64,000 bases of DNA, taken from Chlamydia trachomatis A/HAR-13. Its GTDB lineage: Bacteria; Chlamydiota; Chlamydiia; Chlamydiales; Chlamydiaceae. The position numbers were made by a program, and so were the translations under genes. The notes under the pieces were generated by a model. That model saw only the letters and a list, made by a program, of their open reading frames with translations. It was not told the origin of the DNA and did not search any database. Positions 1 through 9,205 of this stretch are shown piece by piece (within the stretch, counting starts at the first letter, position 1; each line of letters opens with the position of its first letter). Location of the stretch: positions 496,001 through 560,000 of the forward strand of contig NC_007429.1 in assembly GCF_000012125.1 (NCBI RefSeq), read 5' to 3'.

Positions 1-2
1 TC

Positions 3-119
3 ACTTCTGTCTCTAAAACAGTGGAACAGACTCTTTATGTCACAGGCTTTTTGTCTTATTTTAAGGTCTTCGACTCTGTGAATGAAGCTCTACAAGCTTT
101 AGCGAAAGAAAACAGTTAA
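3..119 (+). CDS. rsbV: C-terminal fragment of a STAS-domain anti-anti-sigma factor (RsbV-like)
   Basis: Only the last 38 codons lie in the window. The frame is open from base 3 to the TAA at 117-119 and ends in a helix around FDSVNEALQAL. That matches the last strand and helix of STAS-domain anti-sigma factor antagonists, where a strand carrying a TG..xxF motif is followed by a D-S-x-x-EAL helix. In such partner-switching systems the STAS protein, when unphosphorylated, sequesters an RsbW-type kinase. By gene order it would be the RsbV1 orthologue of C. trachomatis. The conserved phosphorylatable serine lies outside the window, so the call rests on the C-terminus and synteny. Confidence 0.65.
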   Translation, partial: TSVSKTVEQTLYVTGFLSYFKVFDSVNEALQALAKENS

Positions 120-296
120 CCCTACCTTCAACTCGCTCTCTTTTCAAGTGATGCGTAGTTATCAAAGTTGTGTGGTCCTGAAAAAATTTTTGGTGTAACA
201 TAGCCTTTTCTTTGAAGATCCTCTGTAAAGCATGCGAAAGCAAAATTTTTACAGATAAAGGACTTCCTGGTTACTCGAACTTATATATTAGTTGCT

Positions 297-2162
297 ATGC
301 GCAGATCTGTTTGTTACGTTACTCCTTCAGTTGCTAGGGCTGGTCAAATTTCTACCTGGCGTTTCGAATATTCTTCAGCTAATTTCCTTCCCGAAGGCAC
401 ATTGCTAAAATTTGACCTGGGAATAGACGGACGCCCTATAGACTGGGAGATTCCTTCTACAGATCTTTCTCAACCATGTAATACAATTTATTTAGAAACG
501 CCTTCCGAGGATATTGTGGCTGCAAAAGCTGTGTATGCTCCCGGAGGCTATATCCCTACTTTCGAATTTACTCTCCCTTGTGATGTGGAAGCTGGGGACA
601 CTTTCTCTATTATTCTTGGCTCCTCTCCCAACTTCCCTCAAGAGGACTCTTCAGGTAATGGTGCTCAATTATTTACTCAACGCCGTAAACCTTTCTCTCT
701 TTATGTTGACCCATCAGGGAAAGGATCTTTTGAAGATCCCGATATCTTCACAATGGATATCAGAGGAAATGTATTAAAAAATATCCGGATTTTTGCTCCT
801 TCTTATGTGATCAAAAACAAACGCTTTGATATTACAGTGCGCTTCGAAGATGAATTTGGGAACTTAACCAATTTCTCCCCAGAAGAGACCCATATCGAGC
901 TTTCGTACGAACATCTTCGCGAAAACCTCAATTGGCAATTGTTCATCCCTGAAACAGGCTTTGTGATCCTTCCAAACCTGTATTTCAATGAACCAGGTAT
1001 TTATCGTATTCAACTACGCAATCAAGCAACAAAAGAGGTCTTTACATCAGCGCCTATCAAATGTTTTGCAGAAACCTCCTCTCATCTTTTGTGGGGGCTT
1101 CTACATGGAGAATCTGAACGTGTCGACTCTGAAGGTAATATTGAGTCTTGCTTGCGTTATTTTCGTGATGACTGCGCGTTAAACTTTTTTGCAACATCCT
1201 CTTTCGAAATTCAAGATGGCCTGACCCCAGAAACCATTAAAACCATTAACCAAACCGTTGCTGATTTTAATGAAGAAGATCGTTTCATTGCCTTATCCGG
1301 AGCACAGTACCTTTCTGAAGAGCCTGGCGAGGGAATTCGTGAAGTATTGCTGATGAAGGAACCCAAATCCCCAGGGAAACATAAAGAATGCAAACTATTT
1401 CCTTTATCTAAGCTATATAAGCAATCAACTAGTCATGAGTTAATCTCAATCCCCAGCTTCACTGCTTCAAAGAAATTTGGATACAATTTTAATAATTTCC
1501 ATCCTGAATTTGAAAGAGTTGTTGAAATTTATAATGCCTGGGGATGCTCTGAAAGAACTGAAGCTGAAGGAAACCCTTTCCCTATTAAAGGTTCTATCGA
1601 CTCAGAAAATCCAGAGGGAACTGTTCTATCTGCTTTAAAGAGAAACCTGCGTTTTGGATTCGTAGCCGGTGGTCTTGATGATAGAAATCTATACAATCAC
1701 TTTTTTGATTCCGATCAACAGCAATACTCCCCTGGATTAACAGCTGTGATCTGCAATAAATATTCTCGGGATTCCTTACTCGAGGCATTATACCAACGAC
1801 AATGCTATGCTACAACCGGCCAAAGAATTATCGTGAATTTCCAGATTACATCTGCTCCTATGGGCTCCGAACTCTCCACAGCCATTAAACCAGGGCTCGT
1901 GATCAATAGACATATTTCGGGATATGTAGCAGGAACTGCCAAGATTGCGTCGATCGAAATCATCCGCAATGAGGATATTCTCCATACCTTCCACCCAGAT
2001 GGAAATAACTTTGAGTATGAGTACGACGATCTCTCTCCTTTTGCACAAGTCACTCTAAAAGGTCCTCAAAATGGAGCTCCTTTTGCTTTTTACTACTTAC
2101 GAGTCACTCAAGAGAATGGAGCTATGGCTTGGAGCTCTCCTATTTGGATAGATCTTAACTAA
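297..2162 (+). CDS. DUF3604-like (PHP-related) protein of unknown function
   Basis: This is a 621-residue protein with no signal peptide. The N-terminal half (about 1-255) looks like beta-rich domains. From about residue 262 it resembles DUF3604 proteins, which are distantly related to PHP phosphoesterases: a W-G-x-LHGES segment, then an R-Y-F-R-D-D helix, a FVAGGLDDRN segment near residue 455 and an LYQRQCYATTGQR segment near 500. The last matches the family's x-x-YATTG-x-R-I signature. The usual G-G-S-D-x-H metal site reads G-G-L-D-D-R here and the histidine is lost, so catalysis is doubtful. It starts at an ATG with a weak ribosome site. It is followed 12 bases later by the small membrane-protein gene. 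No specific substrate can be named. Confidence 0.6.
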   Translation: MRRSVCYVTPSVARAGQISTWRFEYSSANFLPEGTLLKFDLGIDGRPIDWEIPSTDLSQPCNTIYLETPSEDIVAAKAVYAPGGYIPTFEFTLPCDVEAGDTFSIILGSSPNFPQEDSSGNGAQLFTQRRKPFSLYVDPSGKGSFEDPDIFTMDIRGNVLKNIRIFAPSYVIKNKRFDITVRFEDEFGNLTNFSPEETHIELSYEHLRENLNWQLFIPETGFVILPNLYFNEPGIYRIQLRNQATKEVFTSAPIKCFAETSSHLLWGLLHGESERVDSEGNIESCLRYFRDDCALNFFATSSFEIQDGLTPETIKTINQTVADFNEEDRFIALSGAQYLSEEPGEGIREVLLMKEPKSPGKHKECKLFPLSKLYKQSTSHELISIPSFTASKKFGYNFNNFHPEFERVVEIYNAWGCSERTEAEGNPFPIKGSIDSENPEGTVLSALKRNLRFGFVAGGLDDRNLYNHFFDSDQQQYSPGLTAVICNKYSRDSLLEALYQRQCYATTGQRIIVNFQITSAPMGSELSTAIKPGLVINRHISGYVAGTAKIASIEIIRNEDILHTFHPDGNNFEYEYDDLSPFAQVTLKGPQNGAPFAFYYLRVTQENGAMAWSSPIWIDLN

Positions 2163-2174
2163 AATAAGGCCTTC

Positions 2175-2390
2175 ATGACTTCTTTATTTCTACTCGTCTG
2201 TTGCGCTACAGCCCTTCTCAGTATAGGAGTAACAGCTGTTTTGATAGGGTCTTTCCTACTAGGAAGACCCCTATCTAAAGGATGTGGCCGCAGCGACTGC
2301 TGTCAGAAAAAGAAGTCTTGTCCCCGTGAAAAGCAAAACTCACAAACTGATAACTACTATGACGACTCTTCCAGCTCGAATCCTACCTAA
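2175..2390 (+). CDS. Small single-helix membrane protein with a Cys cluster, NqrM-like (DUF539)
   Basis: A 71-residue protein with one N-terminal transmembrane helix (about residues 3-30), then G-R-P-L-S-K-G-C-G and a cysteine cluster C-G-R-S-D-C-C followed by a further Cys, then a polar, Ser/Asp-rich tail. The layout (short length, one helix, basic residue, then clustered Cys) resembles NqrM, the factor needed to mature the Na+-translocating NADH:quinone reductase. Chlamydia is known to encode that enzyme. The gene sits 12 bases after the DUF3604-like gene and overlaps the start of mqnE by about 30 bases, placing it beside quinone synthesis. The NqrM assignment is inference from pattern, not alignment. 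A plain Cys-rich membrane peptide is the alternative. Confidence 0.5.
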   Translation: MTSLFLLVCCATALLSIGVTAVLIGSFLLGRPLSKGCGRSDCCQKKKSCPREKQNSQTDNYYDDSSSSNPT

Positions 2391-3468
2391 AAGCGCATGT
2401 CTTAAAACTTTATTTGATGACTATTTATCTGGAGCGCGTCTTTCTGAAGAACAAGCTTTACAATTACTTCTCGTTGATGCTGAGGATCAACAAGCTTTAT
2501 GGAGCTTTGCTGATCTTATTCGTGCCAATCGTGTTGGTGACACAGTTTTCTACTCGTCGACCCTTTATTTATACCCTACAAACTTCTGTCAGTTTAACTG
2601 TACGTTTTGTTCTTTCTATGCCAAACCAGGGAACCCTACAGGATGGTTCTTTACTCCAGATCAACTCGTACAATCTATAAAAGAAAACCCTTCTCCCATT
2701 ACAGAAACGCATATTGTAGCAGGATGCTACCCCTCTTGTAATCTTGCTTACTATGAAGAGCTCTTCTCCAAAATTAAGCAAAATTTCCCAGATCTACATA
2801 TTAAAGCGCTCTCAGCTATCGAGTATGATTATCTGTCAAAATTAGACAATCTCCCAGTTAAAGAAGTCATGCAACGCTTGCGTATCGCTGGCCTTGATTC
2901 TATTCCTGGTGGGGGTGCTGAGATCTTAGTCGATGAAGTCCGAGAGACCCTCTCGCGAGGCAGATTATCTTCCCAAGGATTCTTAGAGATCCATGAAACA
3001 GCGCATTCCTTAGGAATCCCTAGCAATGCTACCATGCTGTGCTACCATCGAGAGACTCCTGCAGATATAATGACACATATGAGTAAACTGCGCGCTCTTC
3101 AAGACAAAACTTCTGGCTTTAAGAATTTTATCCTCCTCAAATTTGCGTCAGAGAATAATGCTTTAGGAAAGCGTCTACACAAAATGACTTCAAGACACTC
3201 GATTCCTCCTGCAACTATTATTGCAGTTGCTCGACTATTCCTAGACAACATCCCTAATATTAAAGCTCTATGGAATTATTTAGGTCTCGACGTTGCTCTA
3301 CACTTGTTATCATGCGGAGCCAATGATTTGTCTTCCACTCACCAAGGAGAAAAGGTATTTCGAATGGCCTCTTCCCAAGAGCCTATTCGTATGGATATTG
3401 AAGGGATGTCCCATCTCATAATACAACATGGTCGTATCCCATGCTTAGTCAATTCCAAGACCGTTTAA
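2359..3468 (+). CDS. mqnE: Aminofutalosine synthase, radical SAM (MqnE)
   Basis: 369 residues from the ATG at 2359. The frame is open upstream to a GTG at 2284, but that would add 25 basic residues and overlap the preceding gene heavily. The radical SAM cluster motif is C-Q-F-N-C-T-F-C. MqnE-type signatures follow: THIVAGCYPS, then GLDSIPGGGAEI, SNATMLCYH and a DNIPNIKALW segment. MqnE joins a SAM-derived adenosyl radical to the enolpyruvyl product of MqnA, giving aminofutalosine in the futalosine route to menaquinone. It heads an overlapping trio with mqnA (28-base overlap) and menG. The related enzyme MqnC is the main alternative; the GGGAEI region favours MqnE. Confidence 0.8.
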   Translation: MTTLPARILPKSACLKTLFDDYLSGARLSEEQALQLLLVDAEDQQALWSFADLIRANRVGDTVFYSSTLYLYPTNFCQFNCTFCSFYAKPGNPTGWFFTPDQLVQSIKENPSPITETHIVAGCYPSCNLAYYEELFSKIKQNFPDLHIKALSAIEYDYLSKLDNLPVKEVMQRLRIAGLDSIPGGGAEILVDEVRETLSRGRLSSQGFLEIHETAHSLGIPSNATMLCYHRETPADIMTHMSKLRALQDKTSGFKNFILLKFASENNALGKRLHKMTSRHSIPPATIIAVARLFLDNIPNIKALWNYLGLDVALHLLSCGANDLSSTHQGEKVFRMASSQEPIRMDIEGMSHLIIQHGRIPCLVNSKTV

Positions 3469-4262
3469 ACATTGGTTGTGTACGCTACGTTAACGCTTTA
3501 CCTTTTTCTAGCGGCTTATCACAAGCTCCAGGCGTCTCCTTGCTTATGGATACCCCTACCAATCTGGTGCCTAAACTCCTGTCACGAGAAATAGATTATG
3601 CGTTAACCTCTGTAGCAGCAACATTCTCTTCTCCCTTACACAGAGTATCTTCCTTTGGGATCGCGGCTTATAAAAAAATCCTAAGCGTAAACTTACATGC
3701 TACTTCGCAATTTTTTGCTAAGGAAGCTCCTCATATAGCGGCTACTAAAGAGAGTCTTTCTTCTATTTTGCTGCTACGAGTTCTATGCGAAAACCTATGG
3801 AATATTCCGTTCCCTTCCGTTACCCTACTTTCCTCGGACAGCATTCTTACACAAGCTGAACACTATGATGCTTTATTATTGATAGGAGATACGGCATTAC
3901 GCCATCCTATAATCCCAGGATTCCACACTTATGACCTAGCAGCTTCTTGGTATGACCTGACTGCAAAACCTTTTGTTTTTGCTGGGATTCTCAGCCTTTC
4001 TTCAACTATTTCATTTCAGCTTCAACAGGAGTTCTCTTCCGCATTGAATTATTTTCAGAATCATAAACAAGATATTACCAGCAAAGCAGCTGCATTACTA
4101 AAACTCCCAGAATCGCTTATGCAAGAATACTATACTTTATGTCGCTATGAGCTTTCTGAAGAGGATTTTGCAGGGTTAGAACAGTTTAGAGACTATTATG
4201 ACCGACTTCCACAACAAGCCAAATATCCAAATCATGTTCGATTCTCTTGCGCCTACCTATGA
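3441..4262 (+). CDS. mqnA: Chorismate dehydratase (MqnA)
   Basis: 273 residues. The start G-C-V-R-Y-V-N-A-L-P-F, followed by a K-L-L-S-R-E-I-D-Y-A-L-T-S segment, matches the MqnA pattern (x-R-Y-x-N-x-x-P ... L-x-x-G-E-I-D). The protein is a periplasmic-binding-protein-like fold that acts in the cytosol. MqnA removes water from chorismate to give 3-enolpyruvylbenzoate, the first futalosine-pathway step. The ATG lies inside the end of mqnE and the gene overlaps menG by 65 bases, so the three are probably translationally coupled. The sister enzyme MqnD has the same fold, but the N-terminal R-Y-x-N motif favours MqnA. Confidence 0.72.
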   Translation: MLSQFQDRLNIGCVRYVNALPFSSGLSQAPGVSLLMDTPTNLVPKLLSREIDYALTSVAATFSSPLHRVSSFGIAAYKKILSVNLHATSQFFAKEAPHIAATKESLSSILLLRVLCENLWNIPFPSVTLLSSDSILTQAEHYDALLLIGDTALRHPIIPGFHTYDLAASWYDLTAKPFVFAGILSLSSTISFQLQQEFSSALNYFQNHKQDITSKAAALLKLPESLMQEYYTLCRYELSEEDFAGLEQFRDYYDRLPQQAKYPNHVRFSCAYL

Positions 4263-4887
4263 TAAAATCAATGGTATTCTATCATTAGGCTTGCATATAG
4301 CTTGGAACAATGCTTTGGTTTCTCTCTTAGGAGAAACTAACCATCTATTAGATTTATGTGCAGGAACAGGCCGGGTAGCCCTATCTTATGTCCAGAACTA
4401 TCCTCGAGCCTCAGCAACTCTTGTTGATTTCTCAACAAAAATGCTAGAAAACGTCCAAAAACGCCACCCCTCAGCTCCATTCTCCTATATTACGAGTGAC
4501 GTAACACACTTGCCGCTTCCGGATAATACGTTTCGTTTAGCTTCTATGGCCTATGGATTACGGAACTTATCCTATCCATTAGAGGCTCTTAGGGAAGTGT
4601 ATCGAGTATTACAACCTGGAGGACACTTGGGTATTCTAGAACTGACACGCCCAGCAACATATAACCCAGTTTACCTGCTACACAAGCTCTATCTAAATCT
4701 TGTTGTTCCTAGCGTCGGCCGTTTTTATTCTGGGAACAGCTATGCTTATTCGTATCTGAAAGAAAGTATCCGGGATCTCCCACGCGATGCCGCTCTCGAA
4801 GCAATCTTTCATGCAGCGCATTTACGCCCTATCCGGAAACGCAAACTACTTTTTGGCACAGCAACCATTTGGATTTTAGAGAAGTAA
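4198..4887 (+). CDS. menG: Demethylmenaquinone C-methyltransferase (MenG/UbiE)
   Basis: 229 residues, class I SAM-dependent methyltransferase. It begins with the family signature M-F-D-S-L-A-P-x-Y-D near residue 13. SAM-binding motif I is L-D-L-C-A-G-T-G-R, then VDFSTKMLE, and the UbiE signature MAYGLRNL follows near residue 120, with QPGGHLGILE later. It methylates the ring of demethylmenaquinone, the last step of menaquinone synthesis. It overlaps the end of mqnA, which fits a quinone operon. Length is a little under the usual 240-250. Its 3' end converges on the UPF0158 gene with a 25-base gap and no clear terminator. Confidence 0.88.
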   Translation: MTDFHNKPNIQIMFDSLAPTYDKINGILSLGLHIAWNNALVSLLGETNHLLDLCAGTGRVALSYVQNYPRASATLVDFSTKMLENVQKRHPSAPFSYITSDVTHLPLPDNTFRLASMAYGLRNLSYPLEALREVYRVLQPGGHLGILELTRPATYNPVYLLHKLYLNLVVPSVGRFYSGNSYAYSYLKESIRDLPRDAALEAIFHAAHLRPIRKRKLLFGTATIWILEK

Positions 4888-4912
4888 AACTACCAAACCT
4901 TAAAAGCAAGGC

Positions 4913-5902
4913 TTATGAACGGCTCTTCTTACGCCCACGTTTCGTAGTTTTCTTCGGTTTGATTTCCTCTTCTTCGTCGTCGTACTCCTCGTCGAAGAAA
5001 TCCCCAGTCTCTCCATCGCTATCGTAACCAAGCTTAGCGGATAATTCTCGCAAAGAATCAAAACGCTCAGAAAACTTAGCTAAATTCAACTGGTCTTCCA
5101 GACGCCCTCCTCCTCGCAAGTGTGCGAGGAATTCTTCTTCTGTATCAAATTTTTCAGAAAAAGTAAGCGAAGAAGGAGATGTTATCTCTGGTAAAAATAG
5201 AAAACGTCGTGCCACCGAAGGGACTTTTGTATAGATATCGCTCGATATGGTCGTCTCAGCTTCAACCTTTGCCGACTGTTTAGGAGGTCGCCCTCTTTTT
5301 GGACGAGGGTTTAAAGCCTCGTTCGAATAGTATACTTTAGATTTGTTTAAAAGAAGCTGACGCGCCTGTGTTAACTCTTTCGATACCTTGGCATCGAATA
5401 GATGTACCTTCAGTTGTTCTAAAATGTGCTTAGAGAAATCAAGGTCTTCTTCAAAGACAAACTGAAACTGATTATTACGAAGCCACTCAATGATGCGAAT
5501 ACGAGAACGCTCAACATAAAACTGTTGCCACTTTTCCTGCTCAGTCTCATGGTCATATAAAAACTCTAGAAACTGCTCTCGCGCATTCTTAGACTGCACT
5601 ATCTCTAAAAATTTTTCTTTAGTATCGATATCGTAAATTTTTTCGTTTACAAAAGTTTCCATGATCTTCTTAATTTCGTAGAAGGTCAATTTTGGAATCA
5701 AGCAATACCGATCCGCATTTTCTTCCAATTCCTGATAAATTTTATCTAGATCTTCCTGATCTTTATCAAGATCTATGTAAAAGATAAACCCTTCTACCCG
5801 ATCTAAATAGAAATCTCTCTCGTCATCAGACTTCGAGAAGGCGTCCATCAGGCGTAGAACGCGTAATAAAAGAGGATTTTGAGGTACAGGATATGTCGTC
5901 AT
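4913..5902 (-). CDS. UPF0158 family protein with basic AT-hook-like segments
   Basis: 329 residues from the ATG at 5902. A TTG start at 5938 is possible, but GGAG lies just before the ATG. The N-terminal 190 residues form a helical, charged domain typical of UPF0158. After it comes a RPKRGRPPKQ segment resembling an AT-hook, then a second folded stretch and a tail that switches from acidic (D/E run) to basic (K-T-T-K-R-G-R-K-K-S-R-S). This suggests a nucleic-acid or chromatin-like role, but no function can be assigned. It lies 60 bases after dapF on the same strand and is probably the last gene of the glyA-clpP-dapF transcript. Confidence 0.7.
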   Translation of the reverse strand: MTTYPVPQNPLLLRVLRLMDAFSKSDDERDFYLDRVEGFIFYIDLDKDQEDLDKIYQELEENADRYCLIPKLTFYEIKKIMETFVNEKIYDIDTKEKFLEIVQSKNAREQFLEFLYDHETEQEKWQQFYVERSRIRIIEWLRNNQFQFVFEEDLDFSKHILEQLKVHLFDAKVSKELTQARQLLLNKSKVYYSNEALNPRPKRGRPPKQSAKVEAETTISSDIYTKVPSVARRFLFLPEITSPSSLTFSEKFDTEEEFLAHLRGGGRLEDQLNLAKFSERFDSLRELSAKLGYDSDGETGDFFDEEYDDEEEEIKPKKTTKRGRKKSRS

Positions 5903-5962
5903 AGGCTCCAGTATAGGGGATGCTCTGTTAGATAGCAACTCTCTCTTGTGTTATCCTCAATT

Positions 5963-6790
5963 TTATCCAAAACGTCTTGATTTAGGCTCTAACCACCCAA
6001 AGTTCTCACTACGATTCAATAGGCTCACAGGACCCTCTAAAAATACCTTGCCTTTCTCAGAAAAAATCTTAATCAGATTTCTACTACGAGAACACACCGC
6101 TATAGAGAAATCTTGTCCTAGAGAAAAGATATCCGCTGCAACCAAAGCACTTGCCAACATCCCTGTCCCACAAGATAAGGTTTCTCGCTCACAACCTCGC
6201 TCATAAGTATAGACAAGCAGTAGATCATCCTTCTTCCGCTGAACAAAATCTACATTTACACCTTCAGGAGCAAAATCTTCATGATAACGCAAGAAAGACC
6301 CCCATTCTTGTACGGGAACCTTACTTAAATCAGAAACGAAAACCACGACATGCGGAACCCCTGCATCAATAAAAAATACTTGTTCCGGCATACCAGGCAA
6401 CACATGCGTTAATTTCCGCTCAGCTTTTTTCCAATCAGGTAATGTCATATCAACCAATACCCGATTCATAGAAAAGAACTTACCTTGGTAAACACCACGT
6501 TCTGTTTCAATAGAAACATCTTCAAGTCCAAAGCACTGGGCTACGTGCGCCATTGCGCACCGCAACCCATTCCCGCACATAGATGCGATAGATCCATCAC
6601 TATTAAAAACAGTGAGTTTAGCATCTGCTATTTCAGAAGACTCTACACATAAAAACCCATCAACCATCTCTTCCTGGCATAAAAACAGAACATCCTCAAG
6701 AGAAGGCATCGATTCTCCCAAAATGAAACTGTTTCCTGCTCCAGAATATAAAAGATATCTACAAGTCGTTAAAAGAGAAGAGAATCCCAT
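5963..6790 (-). CDS. dapF: Diaminopimelate epimerase (DapF)
   Basis: 275 residues. Both catalytic cysteines are visible: Cys72 in SMCGNGLRC and Cys207 in LSCGTGM. NSDGS precedes the first. The enzyme interconverts LL- and meso-diaminopimelate for peptidoglycan. Work on C. trachomatis has shown that its DapF also racemises glutamate, which would replace the missing murI. The start overlaps the end of clpP by 32 bases, implying coupled translation. The 3' end is 60 bases from the UPF0158 gene. The enzyme supplies the DAP (and likely D-Glu) for the narrow chlamydial division-septum peptidoglycan. Confidence 0.93.
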   Translation of the reverse strand: MGFSSLLTTCRYLLYSGAGNSFILGESMPSLEDVLFLCQEEMVDGFLCVESSEIADAKLTVFNSDGSIASMCGNGLRCAMAHVAQCFGLEDVSIETERGVYQGKFFSMNRVLVDMTLPDWKKAERKLTHVLPGMPEQVFFIDAGVPHVVVFVSDLSKVPVQEWGSFLRYHEDFAPEGVNVDFVQRKKDDLLLVYTYERGCERETLSCGTGMLASALVAADIFSLGQDFSIAVCSRSRNLIKIFSEKGKVFLEGPVSLLNRSENFGWLEPKSRRFG

Positions 6791-7337
6791 CTAACAGTCC
6801 AAACTCCATTGCTTCATTTGCACTCATCCACATATCTCGATCGATAGCTTTCTCTATCACCTCTCGAGATTGTCCAGTTGCCTCGACATACACATCAATA
6901 ATGCGTGCTTTTGTTTTTAAAATTTCACGAGCATGAATATCCAAGTCCGTGGCTTGACCAGTAATGGTTCCTCCAATAGAAGGCTGGTGAATCATAATGC
7001 GCGCATGAGGCGTAGCAAAACGTCTTCCTGGAACAGCACACAAACTCAATACAGATCCCATAGATGCTGCTAAACCTGTAACAACTGTAGTCAAAGGAGA
7101 AGAGATCATTTTAATTTGGTCCCAAACAGCAAACCCAGCATCAACAGACCCTCCAGGGCTATTAATGACAAATACAATTGGCTGCCCAGGATTGGTGAGT
7201 TCCAAATACCAAAGCTTTTTGATGGCTTCTGTAGCACTTTTCTCCGTTACAGGTTCGGAGAAGAAAATACGACGAGAATCCAACAACTTTCTATCTATGA
7301 CATCTTGCAACTTATGCATCATTTCCCCTTCAGGCAT
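6759..7337 (-). CDS. clpP: ATP-dependent Clp protease proteolytic subunit (ClpP)
   Basis: 192 residues from the ATG at 7337. A GTG at 7349 is in frame, but GGGAG sits five bases before the ATG. The serine-protease triad is present: Ser92 in AASMGS, His117 in IMIHQPS and Asp near residue 166. The [10 protein letters not shown] oxyanion motif is also present. ClpP forms a tetradecameric barrel that degrades proteins fed to it by ClpX or ClpC. Chlamydiae carry two ClpP paralogues; by synteny this is the one usually called ClpP1, and the other is not in this window. The gene lies between glyA and dapF on the same strand. Confidence 0.94.
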   Translation of the reverse strand: MPEGEMMHKLQDVIDRKLLDSRRIFFSEPVTEKSATEAIKKLWYLELTNPGQPIVFVINSPGGSVDAGFAVWDQIKMISSPLTTVVTGLAASMGSVLSLCAVPGRRFATPHARIMIHQPSIGGTITGQATDLDIHAREILKTKARIIDVYVEATGQSREVIEKAIDRDMWMSANEAMEFGLLDGILFSFNDL

Positions 7338-7348
7338 AGAGTCTCCCA

Positions 7349-8842
7349 CTAAACTAGCGTTTCCAGATCGATTTCAGGATAAAGAGGGAATCTTCCTAAT
7401 AAATCAGCCACACGTTGTCTCGCTTCCTGAGCGATCCCTTCTGACAGCTCTCCCTCACTTTTACTAGAACCGCTCTCAGCATTGCTTCTCACAGTAATAT
7501 TTCGCAATACTTTCACGATAATATTCGCAACTTCTTCCATTTCGGCACTGCCCATCCCTAGCGTTGTCAGAGCTGGAGTCCCCAATCGAATACCAGAAGT
7601 CTTCCACTGCCCAGAGGCATCTGAAGGAATAGTATTACGATTTACTGCGATACCTACTGAGGTTAACATATCTTCTGCAATACGTCCAGGGACTCCTAGA
7701 GAAGTTAGATCAATAATCAACATGTGATTATCTGTCCCGCCAGTGAGTAATCGTAGCCCGTTCCGCTGGAACACTTCAGCCAAAGTCCGTGCATTCTCTA
7801 CCACTTTATGCGCATACTTCCTGAAATTGATCGTCATAGCTTCTTTCAGAGCAATAGCTTTAGCAGCTATAACATGAGGAAGTGGGCCGCCCATCATTAG
7901 AGGACAAGCCTTGTTCAAGGTATTTGCATATTCTTTTTTAGCTAGAACCAATCCACCTCTTGGCCCTCGCAAAGTCTTATGCGTCGTCGTTGTCACGATA
8001 TCTGCATAAGGCATAGGATTTTCTTCTCCTACAAACACACCTCCAGCAACCAAGCCTGCGAAATGAGCCATATCCACCCATAAAACAGCGCCACAGTCTT
8101 CTGCAATTTGCTTCAAGGTGGCAAAGTTTAATCGTCTAGAATAAGACGAATACCCTGCGATCAGAACGGTGGGCTTATGTTCTTTCGCTATTTTTGCTAT
8201 CTCATCATAATCAAATAATTCAGTATCTAAATTCACCTCATAAGGGAGACAATGCATTAATTTAGACATGATATTCATGCGCACAGTCCCATGTGTCAGA
8301 TGCCCTCCAGAATTTAAAGAGGGGCCTAGGCATTTGTGCTGAGCCATCTCAGCTTTTAATGCTTCGTATTCCTGCTCAGGCAGATCATTGATCGTTTTAT
8401 ATCCCAACCGTTGAACCGCAGGGCTCTGGATCTTCTGTGTAATGATCGACATGATCGCTAATAAATTCGCATCGGCTCCAGAATGAGGCTGAACAAAAGC
8501 ACTTTCCGCACCAAATAATTCTTTTGCCGTCTCTGCGCATTCCCATTCAATTGCATCCACATTCTCGCAACAGGAATAAAATCGTTTGAATGGGCTCCCT
8601 TCACAATACTTGTCTGTAAGTAAATTCCCCATAGCAAGTTGCACAGATAGAGAAGAAAAGTTTTCTGAAGCAATCATTTTTAAACGAGATCGCTGACTCT
8701 TTAATTCTTGTACAATGCTCTGTCCTATAGATGGAAAAGCGTGTAACAGATGATCTAATGATGCTAAATAGGCCACTGATGCCAAATTTTGCTGACTTTT
8801 GTCGGAAATATTTCTCAGATATCTATCCAATAACGATGCCAT
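7349..8842 (-). CDS. glyA: Serine hydroxymethyltransferase (GlyA)
   Basis: 497 residues from the ATG at 8842, which has a strong GGAGGTGG site just upstream. A TTG start at 8872 is open but poorer. The PLP-binding lysine lies in [14 protein letters not shown] and the cofactor motif HSGADAN is present. The protein is longer than E. coli GlyA (417), with extra sequence at the N-terminus and an extended, Ser/Glu-rich C-terminal part. It converts serine and tetrahydrofolate to glycine and methylene-THF. In chlamydiae GlyA has been proposed as a source of D-alanine because alanine racemase is absent. First gene of the probable glyA-clpP-dapF-UPF0158 operon. Confidence 0.94.
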   Translation of the reverse strand: MASLLDRYLRNISDKSQQNLASVAYLASLDHLLHAFPSIGQSIVQELKSQRSRLKMIASENFSSLSVQLAMGNLLTDKYCEGSPFKRFYSCCENVDAIEWECAETAKELFGAESAFVQPHSGADANLLAIMSIITQKIQSPAVQRLGYKTINDLPEQEYEALKAEMAQHKCLGPSLNSGGHLTHGTVRMNIMSKLMHCLPYEVNLDTELFDYDEIAKIAKEHKPTVLIAGYSSYSRRLNFATLKQIAEDCGAVLWVDMAHFAGLVAGGVFVGEENPMPYADIVTTTTHKTLRGPRGGLVLAKKEYANTLNKACPLMMGGPLPHVIAAKAIALKEAMTINFRKYAHKVVENARTLAEVFQRNGLRLLTGGTDNHMLIIDLTSLGVPGRIAEDMLTSVGIAVNRNTIPSDASGQWKTSGIRLGTPALTTLGMGSAEMEEVANIIVKVLRNITVRSNAESGSSKSEGELSEGIAQEARQRVADLLGRFPLYPEIDLETLV

Positions 8843-9205
8843 ATTTCCACCTCCACTGATTAAACCTTGCAAGACCTTGCAGAGGCACTCTTTATCCTCT
8901 ACCCACTCTCCCTTATCCTTTATGGGAATCTAATCTTTTGATGAGAAAGTCTAAACTTTCTAGGAGAAAGAGGATTTATTTTAACTATAACTATAAGAAA
9001 AAGAAACGATGCTTCCAAGACCATTACCAAGCGCCCCATTTTCCCTAGTCGCTTACCATAAGGTGCTTTAATACCATTGCAGCTTCAGTTGATCATATTC
9101 TTACAGCAAAAGTCAAGAAGCTTCCTACTAGGAAAAAAGCTTCTCTTCTATTTAAAAAAAACTCTAACATGAAACCTTTTACACAAGAGATCTCCCTCAT
9201 CGATC
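8843..9205. other. Divergent intergenic region glyA / hemD
   Basis: 363 bases between two divergent genes, so promoters for both are expected, but no clear pair stands out. It contains a small hairpin-like repeat near 8945-8960 and a longer imperfect inverted repeat (GAAGCTT...AAGCTTC) near 9117-9142. A 39-codon minus-strand frame at 8920-9039 encodes a hydrophobic peptide without a convincing ribosome site; it could be a leader but is most likely chance. No recognised RNA family was found by eye. Confidence 0.4.

Noticed and set aside
8920..9039. 39-codon minus-strand hydrophobic frame upstream of glyA
   Set aside because: Too short, no ribosome site seen; kept only as a note in the intergenic entry.
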